This document shows, piece after piece, positions 43,147 through 54,711 of a DNA stretch of 64,000 nucleotides. The notes under the pieces were generated by a model. The model saw only the letters and a list, made by a program, of their open reading frames with translations, was not told the DNA's origin and ran no database searches. The stretch lies in the NCBI GenBank assembly GCA_022775085.1, contig JALFJQ010000043.1, positions 31,337 through 95,336 of the forward strand, read 5' to 3'. The position numbers and the translations under genes were made by a program. How positions within the stretch are numbered: position 1 is the stretch's first letter; every line of letters begins with the position of its first letter. This DNA comes from Clostridiales bacterium. GTDB taxonomy: Bacteria; Bacillota; Clostridia; Oscillospirales; Oscillospiraceae.

Positions 43147-43704
43147 ATGAAAATTTGGAAGAAGAACCTGATTGCTGCCGCGATTCTGGTCACAGTATGC
43201 GCGGGAATTTATGTCAACTGGCTGTATACGGAGGACAACACGGCGGCAAGCCTTGAGGACGCGCTGGATACACAAAAAGTCATGAATGAGGATACGCTGG
43301 TACTTAGTGGGGATATGGAGGCAATCGCGTCCGGTGAAGATACTACCGCCTCGGATTATTTTGCGGCGGTTCGCCTGTCGCGGCAGCAGGCGAGGGACAA
43401 TGCCGTAAATCTTCTTCAGGAAGCGATGGCATACAGCGGCAGCGAAAGCACGAAGGATCTGGAATCCGCCATGGAACTGGATGAAATCGTGCAGACCGCG
43501 CTGAGTGAGGCGCAGATCGAGAGTCTGGTCATTGCAAAGGGATATGCCGACTGCGTGGCGTATATGTCCGGGGAAGGAATCTCGGTCGCTGTTTCTTCTC
43601 CGGAGGGTGGACTGCAGCAGTCTGATGTGGCTGTGATTGCGGATATTGTCATGACACAATCTGACTATTCTCTGGATGACATCCGGGTGGTAGAGGTTCA
43701 ATGA
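43147..43704 (+). CDS. spoIIIAH: Stage III sporulation protein AH
   Basis: 185 residues: an N-terminal anchor (LIAAAILVTVCAGIYVNW) and a YscJ-like domain (EIVQTALSEAQIESLVIAKG, YADCVAYMSGEGISVAV) that binds forespore SpoIIQ across the septum. The start ATG at 43147 is seven bases after GGAGG. Last gene of the operon, closed by a strong terminator. Confidence 0.94.
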   Translation: MKIWKKNLIAAAILVTVCAGIYVNWLYTEDNTAASLEDALDTQKVMNEDTLVLSGDMEAIASGEDTTASDYFAAVRLSRQQARDNAVNLLQEAMAYSGSESTKDLESAMELDEIVQTALSEAQIESLVIAKGYADCVAYMSGEGISVAVSSPEGGLQQSDVAVIADIVMTQSDYSLDDIRVVEVQ

Positions 43705-43710
43705 AAAGGT

Positions 43711-43751
43711 TTCCCCGCAGACAGTGAAAAATGTCTGCGGGGAATTTATAT
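43711..43751. terminator. Terminator after spoIIIAH
   Basis: A 13-bp stem TTCCCCGCAGACA with its complement is followed by TTTATAT. It is shared with the convergent glycosyltransferase gene. Confidence 0.85.
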
Positions 43752-44689
43752 CATTTTCCGGGATAGTCCAATACCTCTTTGGCAATATAAATGGGGCGGT
43801 CTTTGCTCTGCTCAAAGATTCTGCCGACATACTCTCCAATGATTCCGATGCAGAACAGCTGAACACTGCTGAAGAACAGAATCAGGGTAATGATCGTTGC
43901 ATAGCCAGGTACGGCAATGCCCCACACCAGCTTTTCGATGACGACCCAGATCAGATAAAGGACTGCGGCAATGCCGGTCATGCTCCCCAAAACGGTGGCC
44001 AGCCGAAGCGGCGCGGTTGAGAAACCAATGATCCCTTCAATAGCGTATTCCACCAGTTTCCAAAAGCTCCACTTCGTGGTGCCGGAGGCACGCTTACAGG
44101 CGGTATAGGGGATGAATTTGGTTTCATATCCAACCCATGCAAACAGGCCCTTGGAAAAGCGGTGATACTCAGAAAGCTCCAGCAGACTGTCACGGACACT
44201 TCTGCGGAAAGTCCGGAAATCACTGGCATCCGGTTGGAGAGATACACGGGAAAGCTTGTTGATCAGGGTGTAAAAGCTTTTCTTGAAGAAGGAAAGAACC
44301 TTGCCCTCTCCGCGCCGGTCCTGATAGGCAGCAACCACATCCACATCCGGCTCTTTGTCCAGAATGTGAACCATGTCCCGGACAATTTCCGGCCTCTGCT
44401 GCAGATCGGCATCGATCAGGGAAATATACTCTCCCCGTGCGTGCTCCAAACCGGCGTAAAGCCCGGCCTCTTTGCCGAAATTGCGGGAAAAGGAGATGAC
44501 CTGAACAGGACACTTCTGCGCGGCGTGGATCTTTCTCAGATTGTGCAGCGTCGCGTCCCGGCTGCCGTCGTTGATGAACACGATTTCATATTCATAGCCG
44601 CAGCCGGCAAAGGCGGAGATTACGGCATCCTGAAACGAAAATACATTTTCCGCTTCATTGTAACAGGGAACAACAAGAGATAGTTTCAT
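43751..44689 (-). CDS. Family 2 glycosyltransferase (GtrB/DPM1-like, polyprenyl-phosphate sugar transferase)
   Basis: 312 residues. The GT-A catalytic domain has LSLVVPCYNEAENV, IVFINDGSRDATL, ISFSRNFGKEAGLYAGLEHA and the DxD-like ISLIDADLQQRPE, plus the acceptor loop FRTFRRSVRDSLLEL. Two C-terminal helices (about 230-290) suit transfer to undecaprenyl phosphate at the membrane. The sugar is unknown. The ATG at 44687-44689 gives the canonical family start; its ribosome site is weak. Single-gene unit, convergent with spoIIIA. Confidence 0.85.
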   Translation of the reverse strand: MKLSLVVPCYNEAENVFSFQDAVISAFAGCGYEYEIVFINDGSRDATLHNLRKIHAAQKCPVQVISFSRNFGKEAGLYAGLEHARGEYISLIDADLQQRPEIVRDMVHILDKEPDVDVVAAYQDRRGEGKVLSFFKKSFYTLINKLSRVSLQPDASDFRTFRRSVRDSLLELSEYHRFSKGLFAWVGYETKFIPYTACKRASGTTKWSFWKLVEYAIEGIIGFSTAPLRLATVLGSMTGIAAVLYLIWVVIEKLVWGIAVPGYATIITLILFFSSVQLFCIGIIGEYVGRIFEQSKDRPIYIAKEVLDYPGK

Positions 44690-44794
44690 ATTGATCACTC
44701 GCAAAATATTAGTATTCTAAAGGGTATTATATTGACTGCGGGGGCAAACGTCAAGTATGAAAGAGGAAGAACGCAAAAGAATGAAAGGAATTGG

Positions 44795-44823
44795 TTGACA
44801 TTCATCGGAAAATATGCTAACTT
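44795..44823 (+). promoter_or_regulatory. Promoter of the valS T-box transcript
   Basis: TTGACA, 17-base spacer, TAACTT. Confidence 0.65.
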
Positions 44824-44830
44824 AAGCAAG

Positions 44831-45061
44831 TAAACGCAACGATGGGGAGGTTCCGCTTCCTGAACCGGAAAGAGAGTGCCCGGCTGGTGTGAGGGTATGC
44901 GGTGAAAAGCGGATGGTCGCCCGGGAGCGGATTTCCTGAATGCAGTAGGGAAGTACGGGTATGCCCGTTACAGCAGCTTTGAGCGCCCGAAAGGGAATTC
45001 AGGTGGTACCGCGGAAAGTCTTTCGCCCTGAGTCATTGTGACTCGGGGCGTTTCTTATTTT
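44831..45061 (+). promoter_or_regulatory. T-box riboswitch controlling valS
   Basis: A leader of about 230 bases with the T-box core AGGTGGTACCGCGG (45001-45014), which pairs with the uncharged tRNA end. A stem I follows the GAGAGTGCCC and GCTGGTGTGAG pattern. A likely valine specifier GTC sits at 44916-44918. It ends in a terminator, CGCCCTGAGTCA with its complement then TTTCTTATTTT (45023-45061). Uncharged tRNA-Val should favour the antiterminator. Confidence 0.92.
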
Positions 45062-45079
45062 ACAAAGGAGCGAAAGAAA

Positions 45080-47725
45080 ATGGCAAGAGAGTTACCAAAG
45101 ATCTACGAGCCTCAGCAGGTCGAGTCCCGTATCTACAAGATGTGGCAGGATGGCGGCTACTTCCACGCAGAGAAGGATGAGAGCAAAAAGCCCTTCACCA
45201 TTGTGATGCCCCCACCAAACGTCACCGGACAGCTGCACATGGGCCATGCCATGGACGCAACCCTGCAGGACACCCTGATCCGGTTCAAACGGATGCAGGG
45301 CTATAACGCCCTGTGGGTTCCCGGCGTTGACCATGCCGGCATCGCCACCCAGATCAAGGTGGAGGAAGTGCTTCGTAAGGAGGGCCTGACCCGTTACGAT
45401 CTGGGCCGGGAAAAATTCCTGGAGCGGGTCTGGGACTGGAAGAACAAGTATGGAAACCGGATCGTTGAGCAGCAGAAGAAGCTGGGCGCCTCCTGCGACT
45501 GGGATCGTGCCCGGTTCACCATGGACGAGGGCTGTTCCAAGGCTGTCCGGGAGGTTTTTGTCTCCCTGTACGAAAAAGGGCTGATCTACAAGGGCAGCCG
45601 GATCATCAACTGGTGCCCCCACTGTGTCACCGCCCTGTCCGATGCCGAGGTGGAGTATGTGGACAAGCCCGGCCATTTGTGGCACATCCGCTATCCATTG
45701 GCGGACGGCAGCGGTGAGGTGATCGTGGCCACCACTCGTCCTGAGACCATGCTGGGCGACTCCGGTGTCTGTGTCAACCCCAACGATGAGCGCTATAAGG
45801 ACATCGTCGGTAAGAAGGTCATTCTGCCGCTGGTGGGCAAGGAGATTCCCATCGTTGCCGACGACTATGCCGAGATGGAATTCGGCACCGGCTGCGTCAA
45901 GATGACTCCCGCCCACGATCCTAACGACTTTGAAGTGGGTCTGCGGCATAATCTTGAGGTCATCCGGGTTCTGGATGACAAGGGTGTCGTCAACGAGTTC
46001 GGCGGCAAGTATCAAGGCTTAGACCGCTATGAAGCCCGCAAGCAGATCGTAGAAGATCTGGAATCCGGCGGATACCTGGTAAAGGTGGAGGACTACTCCC
46101 ACAATGTGGGTACCTGCTACCGCTGCCACCAGGACGTGGAGCCTATCATCTCCGCCCAGTGGTTCGTCAAGATGAAGCCTCTGGCTGAGGAAGCCATCCG
46201 TGTGGTGAAGGAAGGGGAGACGAAGTTCGTTCCCGACCGGTTCAGCAAGACCTATATGAACTGGATGGAAAACGTCCGCGACTGGTGCATTTCCCGTCAG
46301 CTCTGGTGGGGCCATCAGATCCCCGCCTGGACCTGCGCCGACTGCGGCCATATCACCGTTTCCCGTGAGGATGCCTGCAAGTGCGAAAAGTGCGGCAGCA
46401 CAAATATCACCCGGGAGGAGGATGTGCTGGATACTTGGTTCTCCTCCGCTCTGTGGCCCTTTGAAACTTTGGGCTGGCCCGAAAATACCGAGGACTATAA
46501 CTATTTCTATCCCACGGATGTGCTGGTCACCGGCTATGACATTATCTTCTTCTGGGTCGCCAGAATGATCTTCTCCGGCTGTGAGCATACCGGAAAGACG
46601 CCCTTCCACACAGTGCTGATCCACGGCCTTGTCCGTGACAACCAGGGCCGTAAGATGTCCAAGTCTCTGGGCAACGGCATCGACCCGCTGGAAATGATTG
46701 ACAAATACGGCTGCGACGCTCTGCGCCTGAACCTGATCACCGGCAACTCTCCCGGAAATGATACCCGATTCTATACGGAAAAGTGTGAGGCTATGCGCAA
46801 CTTTGCAAACAAGCTGTGGAATGCCTCCCGTTATGTGCTGATGAACCTGGGCGAGGATGCTGTCAACGCGCTGCCTGCTGCTGACAAGCTGGAAATCCCC
46901 GACAAGTGGGTTCTGTCCAAGCTGAACACCCTGATTGCCGAGATGACCGAAAATCTGGAAAAGTACGAGCTGGGCGTTGCTGTTCAGAAGGTGTACGATT
47001 TCATTTGGGACACCTACTGCGACTGGTATATCGAGCTGACCAAGGCCCGGCTGTACTCTGAGGATGCTGACCGCAAGCAGACTGCCCTGCAGGTGCTGGT
47101 GTACGTTCTGGATCAGATCCTGCGTCTGCTGCATCCCTTCATGCCCTTTATTACCGAGGAAATCTGGCAGAGCCTGCCCCACGAAGGCCCGGCCCTGATC
47201 GTTGCTCAGTGGCCTGTGTTCCGCCAGGAGCTGGATTTCAGCGCCGAGGAGAGCCATATGGAGTCCGTTATGGAAGCCATCCGCGCCATCCGTGCCCGCC
47301 GGACAGAAATGAACGTCCCGCCCAGCAAGAAGGCGGCTCTGTATATCCTGACCAATAAGCCTCAGGTGTACACTGAGGGTGAGGGCTTCATCCAGAGACT
47401 GGCCTACGCCGATACCGTGACACTGCTTACTGCGGAGCCGGAGAATCTGGACGGTATGGTGACTATCACCACCGCCGACGCCAAGCTGTATATCCCCATG
47501 GGACAGCTGGTAGATGTGGCGAAGGAGCTGGAGCGGATCGCCAAGGAACTGGCAGACGCTAGGAAATTCCTGGCTTCCGTGGAAGGAAAGCTGTCCAACG
47601 AGAAGTTCGTTTCCCGTGCCCCGGAGGCAGTCGTGGAGGCAGAACGCCAGAAGGCCCAAAAGACCCGTGACCTGATCGCTCAGCTGGAGCAGAGCGAAGC
47701 GGCCATGAAGAAACTGTCCAACTAA
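45080..47725 (+). CDS. valS: Valyl-tRNA synthetase
   Basis: Class I synthetase of 881 residues. The HIGH motif is HMGH in [11 protein letters not shown] near residue 52. The KMSKS motif is [10 protein letters not shown] near 524. The editing domain has [17 protein letters not shown], and the anticodon-binding domain [15 protein letters not shown]. The C-terminal coiled-coil arm (about 815-880) is characteristic of ValS. ATG at 45080 with AAAGGAG. Regulated by the T-box upstream. Confidence 0.97.
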   Translation: MARELPKIYEPQQVESRIYKMWQDGGYFHAEKDESKKPFTIVMPPPNVTGQLHMGHAMDATLQDTLIRFKRMQGYNALWVPGVDHAGIATQIKVEEVLRKEGLTRYDLGREKFLERVWDWKNKYGNRIVEQQKKLGASCDWDRARFTMDEGCSKAVREVFVSLYEKGLIYKGSRIINWCPHCVTALSDAEVEYVDKPGHLWHIRYPLADGSGEVIVATTRPETMLGDSGVCVNPNDERYKDIVGKKVILPLVGKEIPIVADDYAEMEFGTGCVKMTPAHDPNDFEVGLRHNLEVIRVLDDKGVVNEFGGKYQGLDRYEARKQIVEDLESGGYLVKVEDYSHNVGTCYRCHQDVEPIISAQWFVKMKPLAEEAIRVVKEGETKFVPDRFSKTYMNWMENVRDWCISRQLWWGHQIPAWTCADCGHITVSREDACKCEKCGSTNITREEDVLDTWFSSALWPFETLGWPENTEDYNYFYPTDVLVTGYDIIFFWVARMIFSGCEHTGKTPFHTVLIHGLVRDNQGRKMSKSLGNGIDPLEMIDKYGCDALRLNLITGNSPGNDTRFYTEKCEAMRNFANKLWNASRYVLMNLGEDAVNALPAADKLEIPDKWVLSKLNTLIAEMTENLEKYELGVAVQKVYDFIWDTYCDWYIELTKARLYSEDADRKQTALQVLVYVLDQILRLLHPFMPFITEEIWQSLPHEGPALIVAQWPVFRQELDFSAEESHMESVMEAIRAIRARRTEMNVPPSKKAALYILTNKPQVYTEGEGFIQRLAYADTVTLLTAEPENLDGMVTITTADAKLYIPMGQLVDVAKELERIAKELADARKFLASVEGKLSNEKFVSRAPEAVVEAERQKAQKTRDLIAQLEQSEAAMKKLSN

Positions 47726-47739
47726 ATCCATTTCCAATC

Positions 47740-47780
47740 GCAGGGCGCAGAATGATGATTTGCGCCCTGCTTTTATTTTG
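47740..47780 (+). terminator. Terminator after valS
   Basis: GCAGGGCGCA pairs with TGCGCCCTGC and is followed by TTTTATTTT. Confidence 0.9.
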
Positions 47781-47784
47781 AAAC

Positions 47785-47825
47785 AAACCCGTTTTCGACT
47801 GAAAAATCGAAAACGGGTTTTTATA
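47785..47825 (+). terminator. Second hairpin before spoIIAA
   Basis: AAACCCGTTTTCGA pairs with its exact complement across eight bases, then TTATACT. A backup terminator, or a structure in the spoIIA promoter region. I could not place a SigH- or SigF-type promoter with confidence. Confidence 0.65.
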
Positions 47826-47856
47826 CTGAAAGGGACACAAATAAGGAGGTAATTTC

Positions 47857-48174
47857 ATGCACTTTACAAGCTTTTTGGAGGAAGGGCGGCTGACAGTCGC
47901 CCTGACCGGCGAAATAGACCATCACTGCGCAAAGGCGTACATTCAGGAAATCGCGGCAAAAATTGAAGCCTATATGCCCGAGATTTGCGTGCTGGACTTT
48001 CGGGAGGTTTCCTTTGTGGATTCCTCGGGGATTGCGGTGGTCATCAACGCGCTGCGGAATATGACGCAGATCGAAGGAAAGCTCCTGCTGACCGGAATTG
48101 CTCCTCAGCCCATGCGGGTATTCCGGGCATCGGGAATTGACAAGTTGGTGGAGATCAGGGAGGCGGTATCATGA
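47857..48174 (+). CDS. spoIIAA: Anti-sigma F factor antagonist SpoIIAA
   Basis: STAS-domain protein of 105 residues. Dephosphorylated SpoIIAA frees SigF from SpoIIAB in the forespore. The phosphorylated serine is in SFVDSSGIAVVINALR (about 52-67). First gene of spoIIAA-spoIIAB-sigF with overlapping starts; ribosome site AAGGAGG. Confidence 0.95.
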   Translation: MHFTSFLEEGRLTVALTGEIDHHCAKAYIQEIAAKIEAYMPEICVLDFREVSFVDSSGIAVVINALRNMTQIEGKLLLTGIAPQPMRVFRASGIDKLVEIREAVS

Positions 48175-48602
48175 AATTTGAAAACTATATGATTCTGGAT
48201 TTTCCGAGCAGGTCCAGCAATGAAGCCTTTGCCCGTTCCGCTGTCGCCTGCTTTGCAGCGCAGATGGACCCAACACTGGAAGAGCTGGGAGATATACGTA
48301 CCGCGGTTTCAGAGGCAGTCACCAACTGCATTGTTCACGCTTACCCGGACAAAATCGGCAATATCACGCTGCGCTGCCGGATCCTCAAGGACAATGTTCT
48401 GGATATTGTGGTGAAAGACAGGGGGATCGGGATCCCGGATGTGGAGCAGGCGAGAAAGCCGGCGTTCACCACCGGTGGGAGGGAACGAAGCGGCATGGGC
48501 TTTACCATCATGGAGAGCTTCATGACCAATTTGGAAATTTCCTCCATGCCTGGAAAAGGAACCACGGTACATATGCGCCGGAAGCTTCAGCGTCGGCAAT
48601 GA
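48171..48602 (+). CDS. spoIIAB: Anti-sigma F factor and serine kinase SpoIIAB
   Basis: GHKL-fold kinase of 143 residues that binds SigF and phosphorylates SpoIIAA. N-box EAVTNCIVHAYPDKIGN, G1 box VKDRGIGIPDVEQA and G2 box GRERSGMGFTIMESF are all present. ATGA overlap with spoIIAA and with sigF. Confidence 0.95.
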   Translation: MKFENYMILDFPSRSSNEAFARSAVACFAAQMDPTLEELGDIRTAVSEAVTNCIVHAYPDKIGNITLRCRILKDNVLDIVVKDRGIGIPDVEQARKPAFTTGGRERSGMGFTIMESFMTNLEISSMPGKGTTVHMRRKLQRRQ

Positions 48603-49303
48603 GCGCGTCCGAAGAACTGATCCGCCTTGCACAGGCGGGAGACAAAAAGGCTGCGGAACAGCTGGTTACGGAGAACTCCGGCCTGATCTGGGCAGTGGCA
48701 AGGCGATTCCTTGGCAGAGGCGTGGAGATGGACGACCTGTACCAGCTGGGCTCCATGGGGTTCCTGAAAGCGGTGGAAGGGTTTGACCAATCCTTTGGTA
48801 CACAGTTTTCCACCTATGCGGTGCCGAAAATCGCGGGGGAGATCCGAAGATTTCTGCGGGATGACGGTGCCGTAAAGGTATCGAGAAGCATAAAGGAGCG
48901 GGCGGCAGTCATTCGTTCCTGCCGGAACCAGCTGGCTTCGTCTCTGGGAAGGGAGCCGACATTGAAAGAGATCGCAAGACAGACGGGCATTTCGCCGGAG
49001 GACATTGCACTGGCAGAGACAGCCACCGCTTCCACGGAATCTATCCAGCAGGAAAATGGTGAGGAAGGGTTTTCTTTGGAGGATGTGCTGACCGACACGG
49101 AATCTGAGGATCAGATGCTTGAAAAAATCGCGCTGCGGCAGGCAATCACTCAGCTGCCTGAGCGGGAGCGCTCCGTGGTCGAATTGCGCTATTTCCACTG
49201 CCTGACGCAGCAGCGGGTGGCGAAGATCCTGGATGTCAGTCAGGTACAGGTGTCACGCATTGAGAAGAGAGCCATTTTCCTGCTGCGTGAGATGCTTGCC
49301 TAA
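48599..49303 (+). CDS. sigF: RNA polymerase sporulation sigma factor SigF
   Basis: Earliest forespore-specific sigma factor, 234 residues. Region 2 has DDLYQLGSMGFLKAVEGFDQ and FSTYAVPKIAGEIRRFLRDD. Region 3 has GREPTLKEIARQTGIS. Region 4 has LPERERSVVELRYFHCLTQQ and DVSQVQVSRIEKRA. The order of genes fixes the identity against SigG and SigB. Followed by a MITE-like copy. Confidence 0.96.
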   Translation: MSASEELIRLAQAGDKKAAEQLVTENSGLIWAVARRFLGRGVEMDDLYQLGSMGFLKAVEGFDQSFGTQFSTYAVPKIAGEIRRFLRDDGAVKVSRSIKERAAVIRSCRNQLASSLGREPTLKEIARQTGISPEDIALAETATASTESIQQENGEEGFSLEDVLTDTESEDQMLEKIALRQAITQLPERERSVVELRYFHCLTQQRVAKILDVSQVQVSRIEKRAIFLLREMLA

Positions 49304-49305
49304 AG

Positions 49306-49459
49306 CAACACCGCACAAAAAGCGTCTGCGGATCTCAACGGGTCTCTTGCGCCAGCTTAAGCAGTTTCAAAAACGGGAAATACGTACAGTATTCCCGCGT
49401 TTTCGGAACGAAAGAACTGGCACAAAATCTCTCTCTGAGATTCCTTGACGAATTATGCG
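49306..49459. mobile_element. MITE-like hairpin element, diverged copy 2
   Basis: Related to 28747-28916 in reverse orientation. It opens with AAAGCAACACCGCACAA, contains GGGAAATACGTACAGTATTC (22 of 24 matching over the tip) and ends near ATTATGCG. The arms still pair in part (GCCAG with CTGGC). No transposase. It separates sigF from the helicase gene. Confidence 0.6.
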
Positions 49460-49471
49460 TAAAACAAATGC

Positions 49472-49500
49472 TTTACCTTTTTGAAAAAATGCGCTAAAAT
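49472..49500 (+). promoter_or_regulatory. SigA-type promoter of the helicase gene
   Basis: TTTACC, 17-base spacer, TAAAAT, just outside the MITE-like copy. Confidence 0.6.
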
Positions 49501-49531
49501 AGTCGCATCACAATTTTGGATTGGTGCGACT

Positions 49532-51937
49532 ATGAACGAACAAATAGACGAACGATTTCTGAAAGCCCGGTGCCGCTACATTGAGCGTCAGTTTTCCCAG
49601 CTCAATGATATGCAGCGGCAGGCTGTCATGACCACAGAAGGCCCGCTGCTGCTGTTGGCAGGCGCGGGAAGCGGAAAAACAACGGTTCTTATCAACAGGA
49701 TCGCAAACCTGATGCGATTTGGACGGGGCAGTGACTGCAATGAGATACCTGCGGAAATTACAGAGGAAGATGTTACGTTTCTCGAATCCGTGGCTGATTC
49801 TTCCGTTGAATCTGACTGTCTGCGTGCCGAAAGACTCTGCGCGGTAGAACCGGCGGCCCCTTGGAGCATACTCGCCATCACCTTTACCAACAAGGCGGCA
49901 AATGAAATTCGGGACCGCCTGTCCGCACTCCTTGGACCGGAGGCACAGGATATTTGGGCAATGACCTTCCATTCCGCCTGCTGCCGTATCTTGAGGCGTG
50001 ATATTGAAAGGATGGGTTATACCCGCAGCTTTACCATCTATGATACATCAGATTCCGAGCGGATCATGAAGGACATCATCAAGGATATGGGCCTGGATGA
50101 TAAGACCTTTCCCGCGAAGTACGTACTGGGAGCCATTAGCCGGGAAAAAGACAAGATGGTGTCTTCCGAGGAAATGCTGGAGCGGGCGGAAGGCAGCGGT
50201 GACCTGCGAGCACTGCACATTGCCCGGTGCTATGCAAAATATCAGGCCCGACTGAAGGACAATAACGCCCTGGATTTTGACGACATTATTTATGTGACGG
50301 TGAAGCTGCTTCAGGAGCATGAGGATGTCAGGCGGTATTACCAGCGGAAATTTCGGTATGTTCTCGTGGACGAGTATCAGGATACCAACCATATGCAGTA
50401 TCTGCTGACCTCTCTGCTGGCAGGCGGGTATGAAAACGTCTGCGTTGTCGGTGACGACGACCAGAGCATCTACCGTTTCCGGGGCGCGACCATTGAGAAT
50501 ATTCTGAATTTTGAAAAGCAGTACCGCGGCTGCCGTACGATTCGCCTGGAGCAGAACTATCGTTCGACACAATCGATTCTGGATGCCGCAAACGCTGTCA
50601 TTTCTCATAATTTGGGCCGAAAGGGAAAACGTTTGTGGACTGCCAACGGACGCGGTGACCCAATCACCCTGTATGAGGCCAGCGACGAAGGAGCGGAAGG
50701 TAATTTCATTGCCAGCAGAGTGATTTCCGGTGTAAGCGGATCGGGCGGAAACCATTTCAAGGACTATGCGATCCTTTACAGGACAAACGCCCAGTCCAAC
50801 GCACTGGAATTTGCCCTGAAGCGGAATGGAATCCCGTACCGTGTCATTGGCGGTACACGTTTCTTTGACCGCGCTGAAATCAAGGATATGCTGTCCTATC
50901 TTTGCGTCATCAACAACCGTGCCGATGACCTCCGGCTGAGACGGATCATCAACAATCCGCCCAGGGGCCTTGGCCCGAAAACGATCGATACAGCTCAGCG
51001 TCTGGCAGATGCCGGGCATTTGCCGCTGTACAGCGTGGTATCGGATCCTTATTCCTACGCGCCTCTGGAAAAATCAGCCATGAAGCTGCTGCAATTCTCC
51101 GCACTGATCGAGGAGCTGGCGCAGCTGCTGGAGGACGGTATGAGCCTGCCGGACTTTTACGAGGAACTGCTGATCCGCTCCGGGTATGTGGATATGCTGA
51201 ACGCCAGGGATACGGAAGAGAACAAGACCAGACTGGAAAACGTGCGAGAGCTGAAATCCAGTATTTTGTCCTACATGGAAAATACGGAAACGCCAACGCT
51301 GGCAGGTTTTCTGGAAGAAATCGCACTGTATACGGATCTTGAGCAGTACAATGACAGCGATGACGCCGTTGTCATGATGACCATGCACTCGGCAAAGGGT
51401 TTGGAATTTCCCAATGTATTCCTTGTTGGCTTTGAGGACGGCCTTTTTCCCGGAATGCGAGCCATTGGTGATGCCGAGGAAATGGAGGAGGAACGCCGTC
51501 TGTGCTATGTGGCAATTACCCGCGCGAAGCAGTCGCTGACCATCAGCTATGCCCGGCAGAGAATGCTGTACGGACGTACTTCAGCCTCGCTGCCGTCCCG
51601 GTTTCTGAAGGAAATCCCGGAGGAGTGTCTGATTCGAAAGGGAGGATACCGCCGTGCTGCCGCGGAATATGACGGCGGATACAGCCAAAGCAGCCGCCCG
51701 GCGCCTGCCCGCAGACCGCAGCCCAGGTTTACAGGCAGCTCCGTTGGTTCTTCTGCCAGCGTAACGCTGCTGGATCTGAATGCGGGCGATATGATCCAGC
51801 ACGCCGCGTTCGGCAGAGGAATGGTTCTGTCCGTGATGAAGATGGGCGGGGATGCTCTTTTGGAGATCGCGTTTGATGATATTGGAACCAAAAAGCTGAT
51901 GGCTAAAACTGCCTCTGCCCATATGAAAAAGCTGTGA
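49532..51937 (+). CDS. UvrD/PcrA-type superfamily 1 DNA helicase
   Basis: 801 residues. Motif I is LLLLAGAGSGKTTVLINR (near 42), motif Ia AITFTNKAANEIRDRL, motif II VLVDEYQDTNHMQY, motif III VVGDDDQSIYRFRGA, motif IV LEQNYRSTQSILDAAN, motif V MTMHSAKGLEFPNVFLVGFE and motif VI EERRLCYVAITRAK. An extra stretch of about 40 acidic residues sits between motifs I and Ia. The C-terminal Tudor-like domain (AGDMIQHAAFGRGMVLSV) is as in PcrA. ATG at 49532; its ribosome site is weak. Confidence 0.9.
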   Translation: MNEQIDERFLKARCRYIERQFSQLNDMQRQAVMTTEGPLLLLAGAGSGKTTVLINRIANLMRFGRGSDCNEIPAEITEEDVTFLESVADSSVESDCLRAERLCAVEPAAPWSILAITFTNKAANEIRDRLSALLGPEAQDIWAMTFHSACCRILRRDIERMGYTRSFTIYDTSDSERIMKDIIKDMGLDDKTFPAKYVLGAISREKDKMVSSEEMLERAEGSGDLRALHIARCYAKYQARLKDNNALDFDDIIYVTVKLLQEHEDVRRYYQRKFRYVLVDEYQDTNHMQYLLTSLLAGGYENVCVVGDDDQSIYRFRGATIENILNFEKQYRGCRTIRLEQNYRSTQSILDAANAVISHNLGRKGKRLWTANGRGDPITLYEASDEGAEGNFIASRVISGVSGSGGNHFKDYAILYRTNAQSNALEFALKRNGIPYRVIGGTRFFDRAEIKDMLSYLCVINNRADDLRLRRIINNPPRGLGPKTIDTAQRLADAGHLPLYSVVSDPYSYAPLEKSAMKLLQFSALIEELAQLLEDGMSLPDFYEELLIRSGYVDMLNARDTEENKTRLENVRELKSSILSYMENTETPTLAGFLEEIALYTDLEQYNDSDDAVVMMTMHSAKGLEFPNVFLVGFEDGLFPGMRAIGDAEEMEEERRLCYVAITRAKQSLTISYARQRMLYGRTSASLPSRFLKEIPEECLIRKGGYRRAAAEYDGGYSQSSRPAPARRPQPRFTGSSVGSSASVTLLDLNAGDMIQHAAFGRGMVLSVMKMGGDALLEIAFDDIGTKKLMAKTASAHMKKL

Positions 51938-51981
51938 TTTTTTTGACATCCTGCGCATATCCTGTTCCGGGGGGATCGGAT

Positions 51982-54580
<2,599 letters not shown>

Positions 54581-54585
54581 AGAGG

Positions 54586-54620
54586 ATGGAGGTCAGTTTC
54601 TGTGAACTGACCTCCATTTA
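54586..54620 (+). terminator. Terminator after ligA
   Basis: ATGGAGGTCAGTT pairs with AACTGACCTCCAT across six bases and is followed by TTAT. Confidence 0.85.
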
Positions 54621-54676
54621 TGATAGCAATTCATTCGCGATAGCCGATACTATTTCTTGTTAATTTTAATCAAGAA

Positions 54677-54698
54677 GACACCGCCTTATGGCGTTGTC
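54677..54698 (-). terminator. Hairpin after the 5'-nucleotidase gene
   Basis: GACAACGCC-ATAA-GGCGGTGTC on the minus strand (one mismatch), then TTCTTG. Confidence 0.5.
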
Positions 54699-54711
54699 GT
54701 ATCCATGATTT

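Noticed and set aside
49481..49531. Upstream extension of the helicase gene to 49481
   Set aside because: The extra codons overlap the predicted -10 and transcription start; the ATG at 49532 matches where the conserved protein begins.
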